From positions 101,739 to 165,738 of the forward strand of contig JAKPOP010000027.1 in assembly GCA_029547805.1 (NCBI GenBank): a stretch of DNA of 64,000 bases. The letters are read 5' to 3'. The notes beneath the pieces were generated by a model. The model was given only the letters and a program-made list of their open reading frames with translations. It did no database searches and was not told where the DNA came from. Positions within the stretch are counted from its first letter, which is position 1, and the number at the start of each line of letters is the position of its first letter. Source of the DNA: Deltaproteobacteria bacterium. GTDB taxonomy: Bacteria; Myxococcota_A; UBA9042; DTJE01. Made by a program: the position numbers and the translations under genes. Below are positions 1 to 9,054 of this stretch, in pieces.

Positions 1-406
1 ACCGGGCGCACTCCAGGAAGTTTCCCGGGATCGCCGAGGCGTCCTGGTTCATGCAGAGGACCAGGGGCCGGAGTTTCGCCGGGACCTTCTCGGCGGTGCA
101 GGCCTGGAGCAGGTCCCCGGTCAGCTCGTCCTCTCCGTGCATCGAGTCGAGGCTTCCGTCCTCCCCGATGCCGCCGATGAAGTGGAGCCGGAAGCGGGTG
201 TGGGGATCCAGGCGATCGAGGGCCGGGAAGAGGGCCTGTTCGGCCTGGACGCCGTAAGGACACTGGGACATCACGAAGAGGTCCACCTGCAGGGGGGTCG
301 GGGCCTCCTCCGCCACGGGAGGCGCCTGGACCACGTCGGCCGTCTTGCAGGTCTGGCAGGCCAGGGACGAGACCAGCAGGGGCCACAGCACCGAGGATCG
401 GCTCAT
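1..406 (-). CDS. Thioredoxin-fold/DsbA-like putative lipoprotein, 3' end cut by window edge
   Basis: Reverse-strand reading from ATG at 406 gives MSRSSVLWPLLVSSLACQTCKT (lipobox-like LVSSLAC) then DLFVMSQCPYGVQAEQALFPALDRLDP...FRLHFIGGI. Open to base 1, so absent from the ORF track. Confidence 0.6.
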   Translation of the reverse strand, partial: MSRSSVLWPLLVSSLACQTCKTADVVQAPPVAEEAPTPLQVDLFVMSQCPYGVQAEQALFPALDRLDPHTRFRLHFIGGIGEDGSLDSMHGEDELTGDLLQACTAEKVPAKLRPLVLCMNQDASAIPGNFLECAR

Positions 407-433
407 GGGAGTCTCCCGGAAGGACCGCCTAGA

Positions 434-1333
434 TTACCGCAAGGCGGCCCGGATTGCCTCGTCCAGATCGGCGAGGCGGAAGACGTAGCCCGTATCCAGG
501 GCCACCTGGGGAAGGACGCGCTGGGAGGCCAGCAGTTCCCTGGCGAACTCCCCCAGGACCAGCCGCAGCAGCGGCGTCGGAGCCGGCAGCAGGGCCGGGC
601 GTCCGAGGGCTCGGCCCAGGGCGGTGGCGAAGGCCCGCTGGCGCACCGGATGGGGCGCCGTGACGTTGAGGGGCCCCCGGATCGCCGGCGTCTCGATGGC
701 GTGGCGGATCAGCCCCAGGACGTCCTCCAGGGCCACCCAGGGCAGGAACTGTCGCCCCAGGCCGAAGGGTCCTCCAAGACCCTTGCGGAACAGCGGCAGC
801 ATCGCCTGGACGGTGCCCCCGCCGGGGCCCAGCACGAGTCCCAGGCGGGCCAGGACGACCCGGATGCCCAGGGCCTCGGCCCCTCGGGCCTCCCGTTCCC
901 AGTCCTGACAGACCTGGGCCAGGAAACCGCGCCCTGGCGGAGAGGTCTCCACCAGTTCCTCGTCGCCCCGGTCCCCGTACCAGCCCACCGCCGACGCGGA
1001 CACCAGCACCGCCGGCCGGGAGGGAAGGGCCTGCAGCGCCATGACCAGGTTCCGGGTGCCCTGAGACCGGCTGCGGGACAATGCCTCCTTGTAGGGTCCG
1101 GACCATCGCCGGCCGGCGATGGACTCGCCCGCCAGGTGGACCACGGCCTCGACGCCCTCGAAGGCCTCCCGGGGCGGGGGACCCTCGAGGGCGTCCCAGC
1201 GGAAGGCATCCACCGGTCCCAGGACCCTCCGGGCCTGCACCGGGTCCCTGGCCAGCACGGTCACCGGCCCCGGGGCGGTCTCCACGAGCCGTCGGCCGAT
1301 GAATCCCGTGGCGCCTGTGATGAGCCATCGCAT
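434..1333 (-). CDS. TIGR01777/YfcH-type NAD-dependent epimerase
   Basis: MRWLITGATGFIGRRLVE... Rossmann GxxGxxG, VVHLAGESIAGRRW, GTRNLV; typical about 300 aa. Confidence 0.85.
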   Translation of the reverse strand: MRWLITGATGFIGRRLVETAPGPVTVLARDPVQARRVLGPVDAFRWDALEGPPPREAFEGVEAVVHLAGESIAGRRWSGPYKEALSRSRSQGTRNLVMALQALPSRPAVLVSASAVGWYGDRGDEELVETSPPGRGFLAQVCQDWEREARGAEALGIRVVLARLGLVLGPGGGTVQAMLPLFRKGLGGPFGLGRQFLPWVALEDVLGLIRHAIETPAIRGPLNVTAPHPVRQRAFATALGRALGRPALLPAPTPLLRLVLGEFARELLASQRVLPQVALDTGYVFRLADLDEAIRAALR

Positions 1334-1485
1334 CGGCGTTCCCTGGCGGAAGGGGTCGTGCCTCGATCGCCTGCAGGATAGCAGGAGGCGCCGTTGCTGT
1401 CATGGACTCCCCGGGCATCGGGGCGCTCGGCCGCGAGGTCGAACCGCCGTGCTATCCTTCCCACGCCAAGGAGAGGCGATCCTGC

Positions 1486-3447
1486 ATGGACCGGGGCCGC
1501 AGTCATGTCTGGGCGGTCTGGGTCGCGATGGCGGCGATCCATCTCCCGTACCGGGTCGTCCGGACCGTGGCGCTGGTCCAGGGTGGCGAGTGGGGGGAGG
1601 TGCGGGTGCCCCTGCTGCTGCTCAAGATGCCCCTCTTTCTCGGGATGGACCTCGCCGGCGCGACGATCGGGGCCCTGGTGGCCCTGGGGCTGGCCTGGCC
1701 CCTGCGGCGGGCGGGACGGGAAGGCCCGGCGCGGGTCGTCGAGGGGCTGACCATCGCCCTCCTGGGGTTCTACGTCCCCGTCAGCGGGTTCGTGCGGCTC
1801 GTGCTCGGGACCCCCCTGGATGCCCTCGCTCTCCAGTACCTGCTGGGAGGCGAGGAGTCCTCGGGCGGTCTGGTTTCCGAGGCGCTTCGGGACTCCATCT
1901 CCCTCTACCTGACTCCGGGTCGCCTGGGGGTCGTCGGGGCCTCGATGGTCCTGGGGCTGGCGGTGTGGGGGGGCTGGGGCCGCCTGGGACCGCGGGTCTC
2001 CCGGAGGGGCACGGGGGTGGCTGCCGGCGTCGGGATTCTCTGGATGGCCGCATCGGGCCTCCTGGCGCCGGCCCTCTCGTCGGGGAGGCTGCTCGGAACC
2101 CGGGTGATGACCTGGGAGCAGGAGCGCTCGGAGGTCCCGGACCTGTTGGGTTCGGTGGTCCGCCTGCTCCCGGATCGGTGGCGCACTCCCGAGGAGGAGG
2201 GGCCCTTGACCTTCCGGTTCCAGGCGCCCCTGGACCCCCTGCCCCCGGAGACACCCCCGTTGGCGGAGGCCCGTTCCGGGCGGTCCAACCTGCTGCTGGT
2301 GGTCCTGGAGTCGGTGCCTGGGCGGGTCCTGCAGTCCACCGGGGCCCAGGACCTGCCGGTCCTCCGGTCCCTGGCGGCCCGGGGCGTCTCCTTCGAGGCC
2401 CACTACACCCCATGGCCCCAGACCTTCAAGAGTTTCTTTGCGCTCCTCTGCTCCGAGCAGCCCTGGCCCGGAGACCGTCCCGAGAGCGACCTGCGGTTCC
2501 GGGACGCCTGCCCCGACGGCCTGATCTCGGTGCTGCGGCGGGCCGGGTGGCGGACCTCGGTCTTCCTGTCGGGGGATGGCCGGTTCGAGCGTCTCCGGGA
2601 GTTCCTGGAGCGCCAGCGGCCCGACGTGATCCGGGACATGACCGACATGCCGGGCCAGGAGGGCGCCTGGCGCAACTCCTGGGGACTGGACGAGGACGTG
2701 ACCATCCGGGCGATCCTCCAGGACCTGGCCTCCCGGCCCGTCGATCCGGTCCGGCCCTTCGCGGTGATTTACAACCTGGCCGTCGGGCATCACCCCTACG
2801 ACTTTCCAGGGTTTCCTGGGCAGGCGGTCGGAACGCGGGAGGATCATGCCCGGGCGGTGGCCTACATCGATGGCGTCCTGGGGCGCCTGCTGGAGGGCCT
2901 CCGGGCCGCCGGGCACGGGGATGACACGCTGGTGGTGGTGCTGTCGGACCACGGGGAAGGCTTCCAGGAGCACCCCGGCGGAGCGGGTCACGGTCCCCGG
3001 CTCTTCGAGGAGCATGTCCGGGTGCCCTGGCTGCTGGCGGGACCGGGCATTTCCCCGCAGGTGACGGTGCGTCAGCCGACCACCCACCAGGACGTCGCCC
3101 CGACGCTGGCCTCCCTGCTGGGCATCGAGGCGCCCTGGACCTGGCAGGGGCGGGACCTGACGCGGGACCCCGTCCCGCGCCCCGTCTTCATGGCGGGCCG
3201 CCTCCCGGTGAGCCCCCTGGCGGTGCGCCATGGACCCTGGAAGTGGATCCAGCAGTACGGAGGAGACGACGAGTCCCTGTTCCATCTGGAGGCGGACCCC
3301 GCCGAGAGCCGGGACCTCCGGGCAGAACGGCCGGGACTCGCGGAGGCGCTCAGAAACGCCGCGCTGGCCTGGCGGAACCATGGCCGGCTGCTGCTGGAAC
3401 AGTACTCGGAGGTCCTGTCCCGGGAGGCCCCCGCCCGGGCCCCCTGA
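1486..3447 (+). CDS. Membrane-anchored sulfatase/LTA-synthase-like alkaline phosphatase superfamily protein
   Basis: N-terminal hydrophobic segments, then NLLLVVLESVPGRV...VVLSDHGEGFQEHP. ATG at 1486 with GAGAGG-type RBS is preferred to the upstream ORF start. Confidence 0.75.
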   Translation: MDRGRSHVWAVWVAMAAIHLPYRVVRTVALVQGGEWGEVRVPLLLLKMPLFLGMDLAGATIGALVALGLAWPLRRAGREGPARVVEGLTIALLGFYVPVSGFVRLVLGTPLDALALQYLLGGEESSGGLVSEALRDSISLYLTPGRLGVVGASMVLGLAVWGGWGRLGPRVSRRGTGVAAGVGILWMAASGLLAPALSSGRLLGTRVMTWEQERSEVPDLLGSVVRLLPDRWRTPEEEGPLTFRFQAPLDPLPPETPPLAEARSGRSNLLLVVLESVPGRVLQSTGAQDLPVLRSLAARGVSFEAHYTPWPQTFKSFFALLCSEQPWPGDRPESDLRFRDACPDGLISVLRRAGWRTSVFLSGDGRFERLREFLERQRPDVIRDMTDMPGQEGAWRNSWGLDEDVTIRAILQDLASRPVDPVRPFAVIYNLAVGHHPYDFPGFPGQAVGTREDHARAVAYIDGVLGRLLEGLRAAGHGDDTLVVVLSDHGEGFQEHPGGAGHGPRLFEEHVRVPWLLAGPGISPQVTVRQPTTHQDVAPTLASLLGIEAPWTWQGRDLTRDPVPRPVFMAGRLPVSPLAVRHGPWKWIQQYGGDDESLFHLEADPAESRDLRAERPGLAEALRNAALAWRNHGRLLLEQYSEVLSREAPARAP

Positions 3448-3487
3448 GGGCATTGGCGGATGGCCCGACCCTGGCGTCTGGCGGGGA

Positions 3488-4240
3488 TCACTCCCCGGGA
3501 AACGGCAGGAGACCCCGGATGGCCGACGGGATCCCCGTCCGCACCGCCTCCTGGTGGATCGCCCAGGCCTGGTCCCAGGTCAGGGGCTGCCAGACCTGGG
3601 CCTCCCCCTCCCGTTCCGGTTCTCCGGTCGGCGAGAGGTCCTCGGGGCCCAGGCCCAGCGTCCCGGCATTGCGTTGCGAGAAGTCCCGGTAGAGGCCCGA
3701 GAGGGGGCCGAGGTCCTGTCCCGCCGGGGCCCGGGTCCAGACCGCGAACTCCAGTTCCAGGTCCGCCGCCTCCCCTCCTGCCTGGAACCCCTTGTCTCGG
3801 GCATAAAAGGTTCGGACTCGGGCCTGCCCCCCGGCCTGGCGGACCCGATCCACCAGGTCTCGGGCCTGGGGGGCCGTCAACCCGTCCAGGCGCAGGACCC
3901 AGTCCGGGTCGTCCCGGTAGCGGAGGTCCGGCAGCATGTCCCGGTCCTGGGCGTCGGTCAGTCCCAGGGACTCCAGATTGACCGAGAGATGCCCCCGGTA
4001 GGCCGCGATCACCGCCTCGGTGCCCTGGGCCGACAGCCCCTGGCACAGCACGCTCATCTCGACGGGCGGGAACCGGAAGGGGTCCGCCGCCTGCCTCCGG
4101 GCCGCCTCGGCCATCCGATCCCACCGATTGGCTGCGGCGACGGGCCGCTCCCCCGATCCGACGGCCTTCCGGGACCGGAGCCACCAGGCCCCGGCCCCCG
4201 CCACCACCAGCGCCACCAGGATCCACCATCCCGCGCTCAT
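3488..4240 (-). CDS. Hypothetical protein with N-terminal TM helix
   Basis: MSAGWWILVALVVAGAGAWWLRSRKA then soluble domain; ORF with fitting codon usage. Confidence 0.6.
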   Translation of the reverse strand: MSAGWWILVALVVAGAGAWWLRSRKAVGSGERPVAAANRWDRMAEAARRQAADPFRFPPVEMSVLCQGLSAQGTEAVIAAYRGHLSVNLESLGLTDAQDRDMLPDLRYRDDPDWVLRLDGLTAPQARDLVDRVRQAGGQARVRTFYARDKGFQAGGEAADLELEFAVWTRAPAGQDLGPLSGLYRDFSQRNAGTLGLGPEDLSPTGEPEREGEAQVWQPLTWDQAWAIHQEAVRTGIPSAIRGLLPFPGE

Positions 4241-4306
4241 CGGAGGCCTCCTCGTTGCCATGGGTCCTCAGGATGCCATGATTCCCTCGGGACCGACAAC
4301 GCCGGA

Positions 4307-4335
4307 TGTCATCATTTTGTCACGACTCTGTCACC
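4307..4335 (+). promoter_or_regulatory. Triple Pho-box-like direct repeat (TGTCAYC x3, exact 11-bp period)
   Basis: TGTCATC (4307-4313), TGTCACG (4318-4324), TGTCACC (4329-4335), 4-nt spacers, upstream of DUF47-PiT genes. Confidence 0.75.
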
Positions 4336-4420
4336 AAAGTGGGCAGGGTCCGTGATACACCGCCGCCAGGGTCCGGGCCGCGGATTCCGGACCCCGATGC
4401 CACCAGCAGGGAGGTGCCCG

Positions 4421-5053
4421 ATGTGGGAGAAACTGGCCCCCAGGGAGATCGGATTCTTCGACCTCTTCATCCGCCACACAAAGGCGGGCCTCGACGCGGG
4501 CAAGGCGCTGGTCGATGCCCTCGAGCAGTGGCCCCGGGGAGCCGAGGGGATGGTGCGCCGGATCGAGGAGATCGAGCACGAGTGCGACACCATCGCCCAC
4601 ATGACCATCGACCTCCTGCACCGGACCTTCATCACGCCCCTGGACCGGGACGAGACGCTGAAACTGATCAGCAAGATGGACGACGTGGTGGACGGCATCG
4701 AGTCCGCCGCCCAGCGGATGCTGCTCTTCGACATCCAGAAGGTGCCGCCGCGCCTCGTGGACCTGGCCCGGGTCGTGATGAAGGAGCAGGAGGTGCTCGT
4801 GGAACTGGTGCCGCTGCTCCACGGGTTCAAGCACCCCGATCGCATCCGGTCGCTGATCATCGAGGTCCAGCGCCTCGAGAACGAGGCCGACGGGATCCTC
4901 CGGGCGGGCCTCGGGGAACTCTTCCGGGACCATCGGGGCGACCCCCTGCTGGTGATCCAGTTGAAGGAACTCTATGAGCGGATCGAGGATGCCTCGGACC
5001 AGGCCGAGGACGTCGCCGAGATCATCGAGGGAATCACCCTCGAGCACCTGTGA
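4421..5053 (+). CDS. DUF47/PhoU-like phosphate transport regulator
   Basis: GFFDLFIRHTKAGLDAGKAL...EHECDTIAHMTIDLLHRTFITPLDRDE...MDDVVDGIES: classical DUF47 pattern; adjacent to a PiT permease. Confidence 0.9.
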   Translation: MWEKLAPREIGFFDLFIRHTKAGLDAGKALVDALEQWPRGAEGMVRRIEEIEHECDTIAHMTIDLLHRTFITPLDRDETLKLISKMDDVVDGIESAAQRMLLFDIQKVPPRLVDLARVVMKEQEVLVELVPLLHGFKHPDRIRSLIIEVQRLENEADGILRAGLGELFRDHRGDPLLVIQLKELYERIEDASDQAEDVAEIIEGITLEHL

Positions 5054-5098
5054 CCTCAGCATCGCCGCAGCGTGGAAGGACATGCCGAAGGAGCCAAG

Positions 5099-6112
5099 AT
5101 GGACCTGATTGGATTCCTGGCGGATCACCCCCTGATCCTCGCCACCTTCCTTGTGGCCCTGGTCTTTGATTTCGTGAACGGCTTCCACGACGCCGCGAAC
5201 TCCATCGCCACGGTGGTGGCGACCCGGGTGCTCCATCCGAGACTGGCGGTGGGATGGGCGGCCTTCTTCAACTTCGTGGCGGCCTTCACCTTCGGGGTTG
5301 CCGTGGCCAAGACCGTGGGCAAGGGGGTGGTCGAGACCTCCCAGGTGACGGTCCCGGTGGTCCTCTCGGGGCTCGTGGGCGCCATCGCCTGGAACCTGAT
5401 CACCTGGTGGCTGGGCCTGCCATCCTCCTCCTCCCATGCCCTGATCGGGGGCTATGCCGGCGGGGCGGTGGCCTATGGGGGGTTTGACCTCCTGATCCCC
5501 TCGGGGCTGCTGAAGGTCGCGGCCTTCATCGTGGTATCGCCGGTGGTGGGCATGGTCATGGCGACGGCCCTCCAGCGGCTGGTCCGGTGGATCGTCCGGG
5601 ACCGGTCGCCCCGGCTCATGGGCCGCCTGTTCCGCCGGCTGCAACTGGTCTCGGCGGCCATATACTCCTTCAGCCACGGGACCAACGACGCCCAGAAGAC
5701 CCTGGGGATCCTCTTCGCCCTGCTGGTCTCGGGGGGCTACTTCCAGTCCTCCCACGAGCCTCCCTTCGGGCTGTTGCTTCTCTGCCATTTCTTCATCGCC
5801 CTGGGGACCCTCTTTGGGGGATTCCGGATCGTCCGGACGATGGGCATGAAACTGACCCGCCTGGACCCGATGCACGGCTTCTGCGCCGAGACCGGAGGCG
5901 GCGTGACGATCCTGGCGGTCTCGGAACTGGGGATCCCCGTCTCGACGACCCACACCATCACCGGGGCCATCGTCGGGGTCGGCGTCACCGGGGGCCTGGG
6001 GTCCGTCCGGTGGCTGCTGGCGAGCCGGATCCTCTGGGCCTGGATCCTGACGATCCCCGTCTCGGCCTTCCTGGCCGGGGTCTTCTTCCTGCTGGTGGGG
6101 CAGTTCCTGTGA
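5099..6112 (+). CDS. pit: PiT-family inorganic phosphate transporter
   Basis: VFDFVNGFHDAANSIATVVATRVL, LPSSSSHALIGGYAG, SFSHGTNDAQKTLGI, PVSTTHTITGAIVGVG. Confidence 0.92.
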   Translation: MDLIGFLADHPLILATFLVALVFDFVNGFHDAANSIATVVATRVLHPRLAVGWAAFFNFVAAFTFGVAVAKTVGKGVVETSQVTVPVVLSGLVGAIAWNLITWWLGLPSSSSHALIGGYAGGAVAYGGFDLLIPSGLLKVAAFIVVSPVVGMVMATALQRLVRWIVRDRSPRLMGRLFRRLQLVSAAIYSFSHGTNDAQKTLGILFALLVSGGYFQSSHEPPFGLLLLCHFFIALGTLFGGFRIVRTMGMKLTRLDPMHGFCAETGGGVTILAVSELGIPVSTTHTITGAIVGVGVTGGLGSVRWLLASRILWAWILTIPVSAFLAGVFFLLVGQFL

Positions 6113-6143
6113 CCCGGGGCGCTTCGTGGTAGGCTTCCGGGCG

Positions 6144-7448
6144 ATGGACTCAACCTTCTCCCCCAGGCGCCGGATTCTCTTTCTCACGGACCTCGACGTC
6201 TGGCTGCTCCAGGAGGGGGGGGCGGCGGTCGAGAGGGCGGGGAACCAGAGCCTCTACAACACCTTGCTGGGGTATGCCCAGGCCGGCTGGCAGGTGGACG
6301 TCCTGACCTCCCGGGAGGTCCATGGCGCCCTGGACCATCTCCCGGGGGGCATCCGGATCCACCGGGCCCCCCTGGTGCTCCAGGGATCGGTGCGGGCCCT
6401 GCGGCGATGGCGGGATCGTCTGCGCCCCCCCCCTGCCCCCCCACCCGCCGCTCCCCGGACCCGGCTCGACCCGATGGCCCTCGAGAATCGAGGGCGCTTC
6501 CTGGCCTTCCAGGCCCAGATGACGCTTCTGGCCCTCCGCCAGTGCCTTCCCCGTCCGCCGGACGTCCTCTATGGATACGAGATTTTCGGTGCCCCGATTG
6601 CGGCCTGGTTGGGCCGGAGGTTGGGGGTCGCCTCCGTGAACCGGTTCCAGGGCACCCTGCTCTCGGCCTGGATCGACGACCCGGCGGTCTTCGATGCCCT
6701 CTGGATGAACCGTCTGGCCCTCACGGCCCCGGCGGACCTGATCGTGATGGCCGACGACGGTACCCGGGGTGACGAGGTGCTGGCCCGCCTGGGGGTCCCC
6801 CGGGACCGGGTCCGGTTCTGGATCAACGGCGTCGTGAAGGAAGACATCGAGGCGGCACGGCGTCGCATCCAGGCGCCCAGGGACGGGGTGCTGCGGTTGC
6901 TGACGGCCTCCCGGCTCGTGGAGTGGAAGCGGGTGGACCGGGTGCTGCGGCTGGTGGCACGCCTGCCCCGGGACCTGCCCCCCTGGCGGCTCCACATCGC
7001 CGGCGACGGGCCGGAGCGGCGGGCCCTGGAGGGCCTGGCCGGGGACCTGGGCCTGCAGGGCCGGGTGGTCTTCGAGGGGCCCCTGGCCCATGACCGGGTG
7101 CTGGATCTCCTGGTGCAATCGGAGGGCTACCTCTCGCTCTATGACCTCTCGAACCTCTCCAACGGCGTGCTGGAGGCCATGGTGGCCGGGGTCCCGGTCT
7201 TCACGCTGGATGTCGGGGGGACCTCCCACGTGGTCCGCCCCGGGGAGTCGGGGGTCCTGCTGGCTCCCCGAGACCTGGACCGGGAGGGCCCCGGCCTGCT
7301 GGCCCGCTGGATCCGCGATGCCTCCTGGCGGCGGGCCCTGGCCGAGGGGGCGGCCCGGACCGGTTGGTCTCTCCGGACCTGGGAGGAACGGATGCGCCTG
7401 GAGGTCCAGGAGGTCGAGGCCCTGATCCGCAGACGCGCCCGATCGTGA
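6144..7448 (+). CDS. Glycosyltransferase family 4-like protein
   Basis: N-terminal RILFLTDLDVW; C-terminal LLTASRLVEWKRVDRVLR, GDGPERRALEGLA, NGVLEAMVAGVPVFTLDVGGT. Confidence 0.8.
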   Translation: MDSTFSPRRRILFLTDLDVWLLQEGGAAVERAGNQSLYNTLLGYAQAGWQVDVLTSREVHGALDHLPGGIRIHRAPLVLQGSVRALRRWRDRLRPPPAPPPAAPRTRLDPMALENRGRFLAFQAQMTLLALRQCLPRPPDVLYGYEIFGAPIAAWLGRRLGVASVNRFQGTLLSAWIDDPAVFDALWMNRLALTAPADLIVMADDGTRGDEVLARLGVPRDRVRFWINGVVKEDIEAARRRIQAPRDGVLRLLTASRLVEWKRVDRVLRLVARLPRDLPPWRLHIAGDGPERRALEGLAGDLGLQGRVVFEGPLAHDRVLDLLVQSEGYLSLYDLSNLSNGVLEAMVAGVPVFTLDVGGTSHVVRPGESGVLLAPRDLDREGPGLLARWIRDASWRRALAEGAARTGWSLRTWEERMRLEVQEVEALIRRRARS

Positions 7449-7480
7449 CCGGCGGGTCTTCGCCCTGGTCCGTCGCGAGA

Positions 7481-8251
7481 TCAGTGGGCCAGGGACTCCA
7501 GTTCCCGGCGCCAGCGCCGGGCGGGCCACCCGAAGTCCCGGCGTTCCAGCAGTTCCTGGGCCTGCCGCACCAGGTCCGGGACTCGCTGCTCCCAGCCCTC
7601 GGCCTCGTTGTCCCTCAGGGCCTGGGCCAGGAACAGCAGGTTCAGGGGGTGCTCCGGGTGGGTCACGACAGCCTGCTCCAGCAGTTCCAGGCCCTTGTCC
7701 GTGTCCCCGATTCCCTGGGGCCAGGCGGGGGCCTTCACATAGAGCATGCCCAGCACCCGCAGCGGCCCCCCGGCATCCTCGTCGGGGGTCCCCTGGGCCG
7801 CCAGGCGAAGGTGGTGCTCGATCGAGGGCAGGGCCTTCAGGGCCGCCAGCGGCCTCCGGGCGATGGCCAGTCCCCAGAGCATGCCGACGTAGTAGTGGGA
7901 GACCGGGTGATCCTCCTGGGTCAGGGCCTTCCGGGCGTGTTCCAGGCCCTCGTCGGCCAGGGCCTCGGCCCGGGAGGTGTCCGTCTCCCCGGCCGCGAGG
8001 TCCGAGGCGGCTCGGGCCACCACCCGGTGTTGAGCCGCGGTCAGGGAAGGGGCCTCCCGGGCCGCCACGACGATGCAGGCCAGGTCCTGGTAGGAGGGAG
8101 GGTCCGGCGGTCGGGAGGGCACGTCCTCGGGACACTCGGAGACCCCGTCCAGGCGCACCCGTTGGGCGCCGCAACCGATCCCGATCAGGGCAATCCAGGG
8201 GACCAACGCCCAGCCGACCATTCCGCCGCGTTGTCGGGTCCTCACTTCCAC
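7481..8251 (-). CDS. Putative lipoprotein with TPR-like helical repeats
   Basis: Signal peptide ending LIGIGCGAQ; repeated helical segments (AQHRVVARAASDLAAGETDTSRAEALADEGLEHARKAL). True start may be internal (about 8221). Confidence 0.55.
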   Translation of the reverse strand: MEVRTRQRGGMVGWALVPWIALIGIGCGAQRVRLDGVSECPEDVPSRPPDPPSYQDLACIVVAAREAPSLTAAQHRVVARAASDLAAGETDTSRAEALADEGLEHARKALTQEDHPVSHYYVGMLWGLAIARRPLAALKALPSIEHHLRLAAQGTPDEDAGGPLRVLGMLYVKAPAWPQGIGDTDKGLELLEQAVVTHPEHPLNLLFLAQALRDNEAEGWEQRVPDLVRQAQELLERRDFGWPARRWRRELESLAH

Positions 8252-9054
8252 AGGGCCCTCACCGCGTCATAGACGCTCCCGTTGGCCGGCAGGAAGGCGT
8301 CAATCCCGAACAACTCGCAGAATCCCTTGCCATCCGGGTGCCCGCAGAATCCCTGCATGGCCTTCTGGAGCCGCTTCCGTTCGTCGGGGGTGGTCCGCTG
8401 GACCTGACCCACCACGCCCATGAGGGGGACCGGTTCCGACTGGAAGATGGCCTCCAGTTCACCCCCGAAGGGCAGCGAGTCGATGGATCGGTACTGCTGA
8501 TCGTTCACCATCACGGCCTCCAGTTCCCGTTCGTGGAGCGCTCGGAGGGCCTTCAGGGCCTGCTGGGTGGGGCGAGCGTCGAAGTCCGACAGGCGGTAGC
8601 GGCCCTGGAAGACCACCCGTTCCACGAAACGGGGCTCGGCCAGCGGCGTGCCGCCCAGGGCCTTGCCCTTCAGTCCCTCCAGGTCCCGGTAGGTCCCTTT
8701 TCGGACCACGACCCGGAAGACCTCGGTGGTCTTGCCGTGGACCTTTGGCTGGACCAGGGGTTCCCAGCCGTCGGAGGCCCCGTGATCCAGCCAGTATCCC
8801 AGCGTCACGATGGCAAAGTCGGGCTTCTTCTCCACCATCCACCGCTCGCACTCGTCGGCCTTGGCGGTGAAGAAGGGCTCGAAGGTCCCGGCCTTCCAGC
8901 CCCCCAGTTGCTCCACGAGCCGGAGCATCTTCTCGGTGGAGGGCTGGGCATCCCGGGCCTTCACGCCCCCTCCGGGGTAGCACAGGACCAGCGACCGGGC
9001 CTCGAGGGCCGCCGGAGCCAGAACCAGGAGGGCCACGATTCCCCATCGTCTCAT
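8242..9054 (-). CDS. PhnD/TAXI-like periplasmic substrate-binding protein
   Basis: Signal peptide, ARSLVLCYPGG...FAIVTLGYWLDH...LEGLKGKALGGTPLAEPRF; overlaps the MMPL gene by 4 nt. Confidence 0.6.
   Translation of the reverse strand: MRRWGIVALLVLAPAALEARSLVLCYPGGGVKARDAQPSTEKMLRLVEQLGGWKAGTFEPFFTAKADECERWMVEKKPDFAIVTLGYWLDHGASDGWEPLVQPKVHGKTTEVFRVVVRKGTYRDLEGLKGKALGGTPLAEPRFVERVVFQGRYRLSDFDARPTQQALKALRALHERELEAVMVNDQQYRSIDSLPFGGELEAIFQSEPVPLMGVVGQVQRTTPDERKRLQKAMQGFCGHPDGKGFCELFGIDAFLPANGSVYDAVRALWK

Noticed and set aside
1261-3453. 730-aa minus-strand ORF opposite the sulfatase
   Set aside because: Composition-driven antisense ORF (Gln/Gly/Pro/Arg-rich) in very high GC DNA; the sense ORF has clear sulfatase motifs.
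4331-6187. 618-aa minus-strand ORF opposite DUF47 and PiT genes
   Set aside because: Antisense shadow of two recognisable genes; no protein-like motifs.
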